Shown: positions 1-6,320, numbered from the stretch's first letter. The stretch: 9,199 bases of DNA from JBDRGD01 sp043818095 (GCA_043818095.1 JBDRGD010000061.1:1-9199), one strand, 5' to 3'. Numbers and translations: made by a program. The notes: generated by a model not told the origin, from the letters alone.

Positions 1-981
1 CCCACTGAAACCGTCGGCATCCTCCCCCCGGGCAAGGGCGCCGCCACCGTCTGGAAAATCGCCGTCAACGGCGTCATGGCGGGCTGCCGCCCGGAATACA
101 TGCCCGTCCTCATCGCCATCATCGAGGCCGTCGCCACCCCCCGTTTCGGCCTGCAGCACGCGGGCTCCACCGTGGGCTGGACCCCCCTCATCATCCTCAA
201 CGGCCCCATCGCCAGGCAACTGGACTTCAACTGCGGACAGGGCGTCCTCCGCCCCGAGAGACAGGCCAACATCACCGTGAGCCGCTTCCTGCGCCTCGCC
301 ATGGTGAACATCGCCCGCTTCCACCTCGGGGAGACGGACATGGCCACCTTCGGCAGGAACTATTACCCCGTCCTCGCCGAGGACGAGGAGAACAGCCCCT
401 GGCCGCCCCTGTGCGCCGACCGCGGCTTCCCCGCCGGCGCTAACGTCGTTACCGTTCAGTCCGCGGACTGCACCGCCCACAACTTCCTCACTATCGGCGA
501 CGGGGAAGAACAGCTCAGCATCATCGCCCGGGAGGTCGCCCGGGAGCTGGGGGGGCCGATAATCGCCATCATCGAGCACATGGGGCCGGAGTTCAATCCC
601 CTCGTCTGCGTCTCCCCGCTCGTCGCCGGGATTATCGCTAAGGCGGGCTACAGTAAGGACGACGTGAGAAAATACCTCTACGAGCATGCCCGCGTGACCG
701 TGGAGCAGTTTAATTACATTCTCAACGTCATGCGCCAGGGGGATACCGTCCCCCGGGCAGTGCGCGAGGGCAGGCTGCCGGAAGAGTTCGGCCTGAGCGA
801 TGACCCGGAGAGGCTCGTCCCGGTAATGCACCGGCCCGAGGAGATGATGATTGCCGTCAGCGGCGCTCCGGCCCGCAACCGCAGCTTCGTCGTCGGCCAG
901 TTCGGGAACCAGGGCCTGAGCGTCTCCCAAGAGATTAAACTGCCCGCGGGCTGGCAGCCGCCGCGCCGGGCCAGAGGTTAG
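1..981 (+). CDS. Conserved protein of unknown function, 5' end outside the window
   Basis: The reading frame is open from base 1 and ends at TAG 979-981, giving 326 visible residues. The first in-frame ATG is at base 76, but the 25 codons before it read as ordinary protein and lead without a break into a conserved-looking segment, GCRPEYMPVL (residues 28-37). The true start is therefore upstream of the window. Visible traits are cysteines in GCRPEY (C29), FNCGQG, LCADRG, SADCTAHN and LVCVSP, no membrane segment, no signal peptide and no recognised nucleotide-binding motif. The segment with GCRPEYMP followed later by NGPIA and GETDMATFG resembles, from memory, a family of uncharacterised proteins often found beside UGSC-type (seleno)protein genes. 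That link is a recollection and the UGSC gene itself is not visible. The next gene starts 21 bases downstream with no terminator between, so the two are probably co-transcribed. Function unknown. Confidence 0.8.
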   Translation, partial: PTETVGILPPGKGAATVWKIAVNGVMAGCRPEYMPVLIAIIEAVATPRFGLQHAGSTVGWTPLIILNGPIARQLDFNCGQGVLRPERQANITVSRFLRLAMVNIARFHLGETDMATFGRNYYPVLAEDEENSPWPPLCADRGFPAGANVVTVQSADCTAHNFLTIGDGEEQLSIIAREVARELGGPIIAIIEHMGPEFNPLVCVSPLVAGIIAKAGYSKDDVRKYLYEHARVTVEQFNYILNVMRQGDTVPRAVREGRLPEEFGLSDDPERLVPVMHRPEEMMIAVSGAPARNRSFVVGQFGNQGLSVSQEIKLPAGWQPPRRARG

Positions 982-1002
982 GACCCGCTTAAGGAGGGAC
1001 CC

Positions 1003-2460
1003 ATGGACATCCTCCTCATTGACCCGCCCTATATCAGCCTGAAGGGGGTGGCTTCGGACCGGGGTTACAACGTCGGCCTCACCGGTCTCGCCGCTTATCT
1101 CGACCGGGCGGGCATCAGCACCGGCGTGCTTTACGGGGACCTCCTTGAGCCGCCGGCCTCGGGCAGCATACTGTTCAACTTCGACGTCAACCGCTACGCG
1201 GAGGGGCAGCGCGAATACGAGCGGACTCTCGAGGACAGGACGCACCCCATCTGGTATAAAATTGCGGACGCCGTGCGCCAGGCAAACCCCACCGCCGTCG
1301 GGCTCGCCCACCTGACCCCCTCCAAGTACGTCGTGGAAAAGACCGCCGCCCTGATTAAGGAAATCGACCCCCGTATCAGGATTATCGCCGGCTCTTTCCA
1401 CCCCACCTTCTGTCCCGACGAAGTCCTGCGGAACGATAATATCGACTTTATCGTCCGGGGCGAGGGCGAAATCCCCCTCCTGCGCCTGATGGAGGAATTG
1501 AAGAAGCCCGGTCCGGACTGGGAGACCGTGCCCGGCATCTCCTACCGCGATGCCGACGGACAGGTGCACAATAATCCCGCCCCTCCCCTGATTGAGGACC
1601 TGGACGAGCTGCCGTTCCCCGCGCGGGACCTGGTGCTCAACCGCGATTATGATAAATACCGGGCGCATTGCATCGCCACCACCCGCGGCTGTCCCTACAG
1701 CTGCGCTTTCTGCGCGGACCGGAGGCTCTGGGGCAACCGGGTGCGCCGCCGCAGCGTGGCCAACGTGCTGGCGGAACTGCGCCTTCTCCGGGACCGGTAT
1801 CCGGTCAACTTCGTCGATATCTTCGACGGCACGTTCACCTACGACCGAAAATACCTCCAGCAGTTCTGCGAGGCGATTATCGACGAGAAGCTGGACATCA
1901 ACTGGCGCTGTACCGCCCGCTACGATAACCTCGACCCCGATATCCTGAAGCTGATGAGGCGGGCGCACTGCACCGGCATGTTCGTCGGGCTGGAGTCCGG
2001 GAGCAACCGCATCCTGGACGGCATCGACAAGAAGTTCCACGTGGACAAGATTCTCCAGGTCAGTAAAATGATACGCAAGAGCGGCATCCCCTGCGCCACG
2101 TCCATCCTGCTGGGCCTCCCCGACGAAGGCCGGGAGGACATCGCCGAGACGCTGGAGCTGATGAAAACCGTCAAGACCGATATCCTGGACGTGAATGTCT
2201 ACACCCCCCTCCCCGGCACCCCGTTATACGACGCCATGAGCGAAGAAGACCGGCAGAAAATCGACTGGCACAAGGTCGCCCTGAAGTCTTTCGATAACTA
2301 TTTCTCCCGGAAGATGTCCGCGGAGGAGTTCGGCGGCTACCGCCAGGAAGCCTACCGCATCGCCAACAGCGTGCGGAAAAAAACAGTGCTGCGCTGGGGC
2401 GTCAGGGCGGTTTTCCGGCCCTTTGCCCGGCTCTTCCGCAAGCTGGCACCGGGAAGATAG
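1003..2460 (+). CDS. B12-binding domain radical SAM protein
   Basis: A 485-residue protein with a two-domain architecture. The N-terminal part (about residues 1-190) looks like a cobalamin-binding Rossmann domain: MDILLIDPPY at the start, then IIAGSFHPT and FIVRGEGE. The canonical DxHxxG base-off cobalamin motif is not seen. The radical SAM core follows, with the cluster motif CPYSCAFC (C230, C234, C237), which binds a [4Fe-4S] cluster and S-adenosylmethionine, and the later segment VGLESGS (residues 328-334). The C-terminal tail is arginine/lysine-rich and may touch membrane or nucleic acid. Relatives (the BchE, HpnP/HpnJ and P-methylase superfamily) carry out radical methylations, ring formation or rearrangements of lipids, porphyrins or natural products; the substrate here cannot be assigned. 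The start is fixed by AAGGAGGG at 991-998, 4 bases before the ATG. It lies 21 bases after the preceding gene and is followed 9 bases after its stop by a terminator, so it is the last gene of its operon. Confidence 0.93.
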   Translation: MDILLIDPPYISLKGVASDRGYNVGLTGLAAYLDRAGISTGVLYGDLLEPPASGSILFNFDVNRYAEGQREYERTLEDRTHPIWYKIADAVRQANPTAVGLAHLTPSKYVVEKTAALIKEIDPRIRIIAGSFHPTFCPDEVLRNDNIDFIVRGEGEIPLLRLMEELKKPGPDWETVPGISYRDADGQVHNNPAPPLIEDLDELPFPARDLVLNRDYDKYRAHCIATTRGCPYSCAFCADRRLWGNRVRRRSVANVLAELRLLRDRYPVNFVDIFDGTFTYDRKYLQQFCEAIIDEKLDINWRCTARYDNLDPDILKLMRRAHCTGMFVGLESGSNRILDGIDKKFHVDKILQVSKMIRKSGIPCATSILLGLPDEGREDIAETLELMKTVKTDILDVNVYTPLPGTPLYDAMSEEDRQKIDWHKVALKSFDNYFSRKMSAEEFGGYRQEAYRIANSVRKKTVLRWGVRAVFRPFARLFRKLAPGR

Positions 2461-2469
2461 CCCGCAACT

Positions 2470-2519
2470 CCGCAATAAAGTCACCATTCAGGCAAGTCTT
2501 TATGCGGTTTTGTGTTTTT
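2470..2519 (+). terminator. Intrinsic terminator directly after the radical SAM gene
   Basis: The arm CCGCAATAAAG (2470-2480) pairs with CTTTATGCGG (2498-2507) with one bulged A and a 17-base loop. It is followed by the T-rich tract TTTTGTGTTTTT (2508-2519). It begins 9 bases after the radical SAM stop codon. Seen by eye; folding energy not computed. Confidence 0.7.
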
Positions 2520-2536
2520 CGGGGCTCACCCCCTTA

Positions 2537-2591
2537 CCCCCTCTCAAACAGTTTTTTCCCTTGCACCATTTTTCACGAGTTTGAGAGGGGG
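2537..2591. repeat. 13-bp perfect inverted repeat, 29-base loop
   Basis: CCCCCTCTCAAAC at 2537-2549 is the exact reverse complement of GTTTGAGAGGGGG at 2579-2591. An 11-base portion of the right arm, TTGAGAGGGGG, recurs directly at 2600-2610. There it forms the left arm of the following terminator hairpin, so the left arm at 2537 can pair with either copy. Confidence 0.8.
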
Positions 2592-2603
2592 AGTTATTAT
2601 TGA

Positions 2604-2628
2604 GAGGGGGCTTCGCCCCCTCTTTTTT
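2604..2628 (+). terminator. Strong intrinsic terminator hairpin
   Basis: GAGGGGG (2604-2610) pairs perfectly with CCCCCTC (2616-2622) around the short loop CTTCG, which can close with an extra C-G pair. Six Ts follow at 2623-2628. It is the second terminator downstream of the radical SAM gene and lies about 140 bases upstream of the next promoter. Because its left arm also belongs to the neighbouring inverted-repeat set, it may be part of a repeat element and not a dedicated terminator. Confidence 0.75.
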
Positions 2629-2633
2629 CGATA

Positions 2634-2689
2634 CCCCTCTCCAGCCCCCATAATGCATGATTTTTTCAATGCTCCTGGCGGGAGAGGGG
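2634..2689. repeat. 9-bp inverted repeat within a GAGAGGGG/CCCCTCTC cluster
   Basis: CCCCTCTCC (2634-2642) is the reverse complement of GGAGAGGGG (2681-2689), with a 38-base AT-rich interior. Exact 8-base cores CCCCTCTC or GAGAGGGG occur at 2538-2545, 2583-2590, 2602-2609, 2634-2641 and 2682-2689, in both orientations, with near copies at 2617-2623 and 2692-2701. No open reading frame is credible here; the 2461-2829 gap holds only terminators, these repeats and a promoter. Confidence 0.7.
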
Positions 2690-2743
2690 AAAGGGGAGAG
2701 GTGTGCACTACCAACCGGATGCAAATAAAACCCGCTTTCCCGT

Positions 2744-2772
2744 TTGTTGTCCCCTGGCCGATGTGTTAAAAT
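2744..2772 (+). promoter_or_regulatory. Probable sigma-70-type promoter with extended -10 for the hydrolase/flavoprotein operon
   Basis: TTGTTG (2744-2749), a 17-base spacer and TAAAAT (2767-2772). The TG at 2764-2765 gives an extended -10 (TGT-TAAAAT). The -35 matches the consensus at only three of six positions. The predicted start of transcription is near 2779, about 50 bases before the ATG at 2830, which has a full AAGGAGGT ribosome site at 2818-2825. Confidence 0.55.
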
Positions 2773-2829
2773 AGCCGCAACAATCCGCCCGCCGTCGAGC
2801 GGACAGATAATCCTCGGAAGGAGGTCGCC

Positions 2830-3612
2830 ATGAAGGAAGGCTCGGTACCCCGCTACAAGATGAAGGTGGAAAGAAACGTCTTTGCCCCCATGCGTGACGG
2901 CGTAAAAATCGCCCTGGATATCTACCGCCCCGACGCCGAGGGCAAGTTCCCGGCGCTGCTGGGCATGTGCCCTTACACCAAGGAAAAGCAGTCGCTGAAC
3001 GTGCCCCCTCACCACTTCAACCCCGACTACGCCGGCAACGAGAAGGGCGACAGCGAGTATTTCGTGTCCCGCGGCTACGTCCACGCGGTAGCGGACGTCA
3101 GGGGCAGCGGCTCTTCCGAGGGAAAATTCGACATCATGGCGCGCAAGGAGCAGGAAGACGGCTATGACGTGATTGAGTGGCTGGCGCAGCAGCCCTGGTG
3201 CGACGGCAACGTGGGCATGGTGGGTATCTCCTATCTCGCCATCATCCAGTACCTGGTCGCCGCCCAGCAGCCCCCCCACCTCAAGGCGATTTTCCCCCAT
3301 GACGGCTGGGGAGACATGTACCGGGACATTTCCCACCACGGCGGCATCCTCATGAACGGCTGGCTGGCACGCTTCACGTCGGGGCGGCAGCATGTGCACC
3401 TGGGACGCGGAACCGGCGTCGCCCTCCCTTTACTCCCCGGAGGAGCTGGCGCGCCGCGTCGAGAAGCTGAAGAAGAACGAGGTTATCAACAAGGGCAACT
3501 ATCTCTTCGTGTCCCTGAGCTATCCCAAGTACAAGCCGACCCTCTTCGACTGGCTGGTGAACGAGGAGGACGGTCCCTATTACTGGGAACGGTCCGCCTA
3601 TACCAAGTATGA
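2830..3612 (+). CDS. N-terminal part of the frameshifted CocE/NonD-type hydrolase
   Basis: As read without correction this frame gives 260 residues. Residues 1 to about 184 are genuine: a beta-strand-rich entry (MKVERNVFAPMRDGVKIALD), CPYTK (Y49), the segment ADVRGSGSSEG typical of S15/CocE enzymes, and the nucleophile elbow GMVGISY with S134. Everything after about base 3381 is an out-of-frame arginine/glycine-rich tail that should be ignored. The ATG at 2830 is fixed by AAGGAGGT at 2818-2825. If translated alone, the product would lack half of the alpha/beta-hydrolase fold and the C-terminal jelly roll, so it is unlikely to be active. Confidence 0.75.
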   Translation: MKEGSVPRYKMKVERNVFAPMRDGVKIALDIYRPDAEGKFPALLGMCPYTKEKQSLNVPPHHFNPDYAGNEKGDSEYFVSRGYVHAVADVRGSGSSEGKFDIMARKEQEDGYDVIEWLAQQPWCDGNVGMVGISYLAIIQYLVAAQQPPHLKAIFPHDGWGDMYRDISHHGGILMNGWLARFTSGRQHVHLGRGTGVALPLLPGGAGAPRREAEEERGYQQGQLSLRVPELSQVQADPLRLAGERGGRSLLLGTVRLYQV

Positions 3613-4531
3613 CAAAATCAAGGTCCCCGTCTTCCTGGGCTCCGAGATGCACGCCTACCCCGTGATTATGCACCTGCCCGGCGCTTTCAGCGCCTTCCAG
3701 GGGATTGACGCCCCGAAAAAGCTTGTCATCCGCCCCGCCGTCCCCGAGCGCCCCTTCCACCAGTTCCACGATGAAATCATCGCCTGGTACGACTACTGGA
3801 TGAAGGGCATCGATACCGGCATCATGGATGGCCCCGCCATCAAAATCTGGGTGCGGGGGGCGGAGCACTGGAGGAGCGGCGAGGAGTGGCCTTTCCCCGA
3901 GACGCAGTGGCGGAAGCTCTACCTCCGTGCGGAAAATGCCCTGTCCACCACCCCCCCGGAGAAGGAGGAAGCCCCGGACACCTTCCGGCACAAGCCTGTC
4001 CTGCCCATCATGGACGCCCCCATGTGGCTGGACCCCAAGCCGGAGTCGCTGAGCTTTACCACCGCCCCCTTGGAGGAGGATATGGAAATGGTGGGGCAGG
4101 CCGCCCTTTACCTCCATGCCGCTATCGCCACCGAGGACGCCCACTTTATCATCAAGCTGAAGGACGTCAGCCCGGACGGCTCCGAGTTCGTCCTCACGCG
4201 GGGCTGGCTGAAAGCCTCCCACCGGGAGCTGGACAAAGAGAAATCGAAGCCGTGGCAGCCTTACCATCCCCACACCCGCGCCGTGCCGGTAAAACCGGGG
4301 GAAATCAACGAGTACGCCATCGAAATCCGCCCCTTCGCCAACCTCTTCCGCAAGGGGCACCGGATAAAGCTGGAAATCTGGAGCTGTGACTATCCCGCGG
4401 ACAAGATGGACCTCACCCTGTCCTGGCCCGGCTGGAGCCACCTCTCCTACGACAAGGAGACCACCTATCACGTCCACCACAGCCCGCAGCACGCCTCTTA
4501 CCTGGTGCTGCCGCTCATGCCCGCAAAATAA
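3392..4531 (+). CDS. C-terminal part of the frameshifted CocE/NonD-type hydrolase
   Basis: This frame gives 379 residues from the ATG at 3392, but that ATG is an internal methionine of the repaired protein (M188). Only a weak G-rich stretch precedes it, so independent translation is doubtful. It carries the cap/helical region (SPEELARRVEKL), the closing part of the hydrolase fold (KIKVPVFLGSEMH, then ERPFHQFHDEIIAWYDYWMKG) and a PepX_C-like beta-sandwich. The beta-sandwich spans roughly repaired residues 335-560 and includes WVRGAEHWR and the late segment GHRIKLEIWSCDYP. It ends at TAA 4529-4531, 17 bases before the flavoprotein start. Confidence 0.75.
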   Translation: MCTWDAEPASPSLYSPEELARRVEKLKKNEVINKGNYLFVSLSYPKYKPTLFDWLVNEEDGPYYWERSAYTKYDKIKVPVFLGSEMHAYPVIMHLPGAFSAFQGIDAPKKLVIRPAVPERPFHQFHDEIIAWYDYWMKGIDTGIMDGPAIKIWVRGAEHWRSGEEWPFPETQWRKLYLRAENALSTTPPEKEEAPDTFRHKPVLPIMDAPMWLDPKPESLSFTTAPLEEDMEMVGQAALYLHAAIATEDAHFIIKLKDVSPDGSEFVLTRGWLKASHRELDKEKSKPWQPYHPHTRAVPVKPGEINEYAIEIRPFANLFRKGHRIKLEIWSCDYPADKMDLTLSWPGWSHLSYDKETTYHVHHSPQHASYLVLPLMPAK

Positions 4532-4548
4532 AGAAAGAGGAGAGCGCC

Positions 4549-5667
4549 ATGCCGGAATATGATATCGTTATCGCCGGGGGCGGGCCTGCGGGTTGTTCCG
4601 CGGGTCGGACCGCGGCCCAGCAGGGAGCAAAGGTCGCCGTCATTGAAGAGCACCCGGAAATCGGCCTCCCCCGACACTGCAGCGGCATGTTCGCCGACTC
4701 CGGTTTCACCCGGGAAATCCGGGAGCTTATCGGCGACGAGAAATTCGTCGTCCGGGACCTGAAACAGTGGCGGGTGTTCTCCCCCGCGGGCGAGGTCGTC
4801 CAGGAGTTTCCCCTCGGCGACCGCGGCGCCTGCATCATCAGCCGGGAGCGCTACGATAAGGAACTCGCCCGGCTCGCGGCGAACGCCGGGGCAGATATTT
4901 TCCTCAACACCCGCGTCACCGGGCTGCTGCGCCACGACGGCAGGGTCGCCGGCGTGACCACCTCTTCCCAGAAACGGCCGGAAATCTCCGCCCGTCTGGT
5001 CATCATCGCCGGGGGCTACCACGACCTGCAGAACGGCCTGGTCAAACAGGAAGGCATGACCCGCCCCGAAGAATACTTCGGCAACGGCATCCAGCTGGAG
5101 CTGACCCGCGTGCAGGGCATGGAACCGGGCGTCGCCGAGTTCTACTCCGGTTCGCTGCTGGGCGGCGGGACGGGGCTGGGCTGGGTCACCTTTTACCCCA
5201 CGGACGCCACCACCTGCTGGGGTTCCCTGCGGTCGCTGGCCATCCTGGACCAGATAAAGGCGGCGGACCATCCCCTTTCCCGGAAGCTGCGGGACGCCGT
5301 TCCCCTGAAAATCACGGGCTTTATCTGCCCCTTCCCCATGGGCCGGGGGCTGCCCCGCTACGTCCGGGACGGGCTGATGGTTATCGGGAGCGCCGCCAAT
5401 TTCAACGGCAGCATCGTCGCTTTCATCACGGGACGCTGGGCGGGGGAGGTGGCGGCGGAGGCGGTGCGCGACGGCGATGTCTCCGAAGCCCGGCTGCAGC
5501 GGTATGTCGACAAATTCCGCGAAATCGACCTGGAGCACGAATACGATTACTGGCAGGAGTTCCTGCCCAAAGCCCGGGCGCTCTCCGACGCCGCCCTGGA
5601 CGAGCTGATGCGGGACATGGCGCGCAAAGGGCAGAAAATCATGACGCGCGTCCAGCTGCCCTTTTAG
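4549..5667 (+). CDS. FAD-dependent oxidoreductase, geranylgeranyl reductase-like family
   Basis: A 372-residue soluble flavoprotein. The N-terminal Rossmann motif is DIVIAGGGPAGCSAG (G10, G11, G12, P13, A14, G15), with an acidic pair E33-E34 at the end of the second strand for the ADP ribose. RHCSGMF around C44 matches the conserved cysteine segment of archaeal and bacterial geranylgeranyl reductases. Those enzymes reduce isoprenoid chains of lipids, quinones or chlorophyll side chains using a low-potential donor. The second FAD motif, normally GDAA, reads IGSAANFNG (279-287), with serine in place of aspartate and without the following P-x-x-GEGI pattern, so FAD contacts or substrate may differ. 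The start is set by GAGGAG at 4537-4542, 6 bases from the ATG. It follows the hydrolase by 17 bases, indicating co-transcription. It could equally be another member of the NAD(P)/FAD oxidoreductase superfamily; the isoprenoid role is inference. Confidence 0.85.
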   Translation: MPEYDIVIAGGGPAGCSAGRTAAQQGAKVAVIEEHPEIGLPRHCSGMFADSGFTREIRELIGDEKFVVRDLKQWRVFSPAGEVVQEFPLGDRGACIISRERYDKELARLAANAGADIFLNTRVTGLLRHDGRVAGVTTSSQKRPEISARLVIIAGGYHDLQNGLVKQEGMTRPEEYFGNGIQLELTRVQGMEPGVAEFYSGSLLGGGTGLGWVTFYPTDATTCWGSLRSLAILDQIKAADHPLSRKLRDAVPLKITGFICPFPMGRGLPRYVRDGLMVIGSAANFNGSIVAFITGRWAGEVAAEAVRDGDVSEARLQRYVDKFREIDLEHEYDYWQEFLPKARALSDAALDELMRDMARKGQKIMTRVQLPF

Positions 5668-5700
5668 AATATTATCCGGAAACAGCCTGACCGCCGCTGA

Positions 5701-6165
5701 TTATTTGACCGTGACATTCAGGGTCAGCGTCCAGACGTCTTTCTCCCCGCCTGCCCAGGGCCGGCTGTAGCCCATCCTGACGGTGGTGGTGCCCGCCGCC
5801 AGGGAGTCGAAGACCCAGACATTCTTCCCCGGCGCGCCCGCCATAGAGCCCTCGGTCTGCGGCGGCACGAAAACGCGGGACTGCTCCGTAACTACCCCGG
5901 AAGCGCTGATTTGGGCATCGCCCCACTCGAAGCCGGTGGTCGGGTTGGCGCCGAGGCTGACAATCAGGGAGCCGGGACGGACCAGTTCGATGTCCCTGAC
6001 GATGTGGTTTTCCGCCCGGAAAGTGTCCTCGGAAAGCGCCACCGTCACCGCTTCCTGTCCGCCTTGGAGGGCGGGCATTTCCGGAGGCGCAGGCGCGGCG
6101 CATCCCAGCAGGAGCAGGGGCACCGCCAGAATGGTAATAATACCCCGGAGAAAGACGCGTTTCAT
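5701..6165 (-). CDS. Chagasin-like (MEROPS I42) cysteine protease inhibitor lipoprotein
   Basis: A 154-residue minus-strand gene, convergent with the flavoprotein (33 bases between stops). Residues 1-22 form a lipoprotein signal: basic start MKR, a hydrophobic core, and lipobox LLGC with C22 as the acylated cysteine. A proline-rich linker follows, then a single immunoglobulin-like domain. The three inhibitory loops of the chagasin family are recognisable: NPTTGFEW (74-81), the glycine-rich loop around GSMAGAPG (106-113), and RPW (135-137). Family members plug the active site of papain-like cysteine peptidases. The protein is probably anchored outside the cytoplasmic membrane; no target peptidase is visible in the window. 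I chose the ATG at 6165-6163 because AGGAGG lies 8 bases upstream and the signal begins there. An in-frame ATG at 6207 would add 14 charged residues in front of the signal peptide. Confidence 0.88.
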   Translation of the reverse strand: MKRVFLRGIITILAVPLLLLGCAAPAPPEMPALQGGQEAVTVALSEDTFRAENHIVRDIELVRPGSLIVSLGANPTTGFEWGDAQISASGVVTEQSRVFVPPQTEGSMAGAPGKNVWVFDSLAAGTTTVRMGYSRPWAGGEKDVWTLTLNVTVK

Positions 6166-6210
6166 TTTTAGTGCCTCCTGCCTGTCGGTCAATTTTTTCT
6201 TTGCCAATAT

Positions 6211-6216
6211 ATGATA
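6211..6216 (-). promoter_or_regulatory. Possible -10 element for the I42 lipoprotein gene
   Basis: On the minus strand this reads TATCAT, immediately followed by TATT, about 45 bases upstream of the chosen start. I see no convincing -35 at 16-18 bases, so it is tentative. It would make the 6166-6360 gap a divergent promoter region. Confidence 0.3.
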
Positions 6217-6269
6217 ACGCTTCCCCCGGCTTTTAGTTAGGGGTGGTCATGCTTGCCCCTGAAAAATAA

Positions 6270-6283
6270 TTTACGCCCGTAAA
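6270..6283. promoter_or_regulatory. 14-bp palindrome, candidate operator or activator site
   Basis: TTTACGCCCGTAAA is a perfect 6-bp inverted repeat with a two-base centre. It lies 8 bases upstream of the -35 element of the aldehyde:ferredoxin oxidoreductase promoter, centred near -50 relative to the predicted transcription start. That is a usual position for an activator dimer, and a repressor is also possible. No cognate regulator gene is in the window. Confidence 0.45.
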
Positions 6284-6291
6284 ACTCCCGT

Positions 6292-6320
6292 TTGACAACC
6301 CGCCCCTCCGGTAATACAAT
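6292..6320 (+). promoter_or_regulatory. Near-consensus sigma-70-type promoter of the oxidoreductase gene
   Basis: Perfect -35 TTGACA (6292-6297), a 17-base spacer and -10 TACAAT (6315-6320, five of six). The predicted transcription start is near 6327, leaving a leader of about 34 bases before the ATG at 6361. It rules out an upstream start at 6292 for the coding sequence. Confidence 0.85.

Larger units (their letters stand above)
2830..4531 (+). pseudogene. CocE/NonD-type (X-Pro dipeptidyl-peptidase-like, S15) hydrolase, split by a +1 frameshift
   Basis: Two overlapping plus-strand frames encode the two halves of a single alpha/beta-hydrolase. Removing one G from the GGGG run at 3381-3384 joins them into a continuous 566-residue protein, the usual size for the CocE/NonD family, whose members cleave esters, acyl bonds or dipeptides. 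With the repair, the junction reads TSGGSMCTWD. In repaired numbering, Y49 (CPYTK, oxyanion-type tyrosine) and S134 (GISY, nucleophile) are present. The family's usual GWxD and GPWxH segments, which supply the acid and histidine, are replaced by GSEMHAYP (270-277) and RPAVPERPFH (301-310). The rest is uninterrupted by stops in the expected frame, so the lesion is either recent or an assembly error in a homopolymer. The flavoprotein gene begins 17 bases downstream and is probably in the same operon. Confidence 0.82.

Noticed and set aside
2521..2701. CRISPR array or insertion sequence in the repeat region
   Set aside because: The repeated units are only 8-13 bases, are in both orientations and have irregular spacing, and there is no transposase frame or target duplication.
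2500..3399. Minus-strand open frame spanning the repeat region and the hydrolase start
   Set aside because: It runs through two terminators and the promoter region and has no ribosome site or recognisable domain; coincidental in GC-rich DNA.
3375..3400. Programmed +1 ribosomal frameshifting in the hydrolase
   Set aside because: No stimulatory hairpin, internal ribosome-site stimulator or slow stop codon is visible at the shift point, and this family is not known to use frameshifting; a plain indel is simpler.
3374..4492. Long minus-strand open frame (372 codons) opposite the hydrolase
   Set aside because: It mirrors the third-position GC bias of the plus-strand gene. The translation is low-complexity G/V/L/H-rich with no recognisable motif, and the plus strand is clearly the hydrolase.
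3392..4531. Second half of the hydrolase as an independent gene
   Set aside because: The ATG at 3392 has only a weak G-rich stretch upstream and falls in the middle of the fold; the repaired single protein has the normal family length.
4498..5538. Long minus-strand open frame (346 codons) opposite the flavoprotein
   Set aside because: Shadow of the flavoprotein gene, which has clear FAD motifs and a ribosome site; the antisense translation resembles no family.
5668..5700. Bidirectional terminator between the convergent flavoprotein and lipoprotein genes
   Set aside because: The 33-base gap shows no stem with a T tract on either strand.
6166..6207. Longer start for the I42 lipoprotein at 6207
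   Set aside because: It would put 14 charged residues ahead of the signal peptide; AGGAGG with 8-base spacing supports the internal ATG at 6165.
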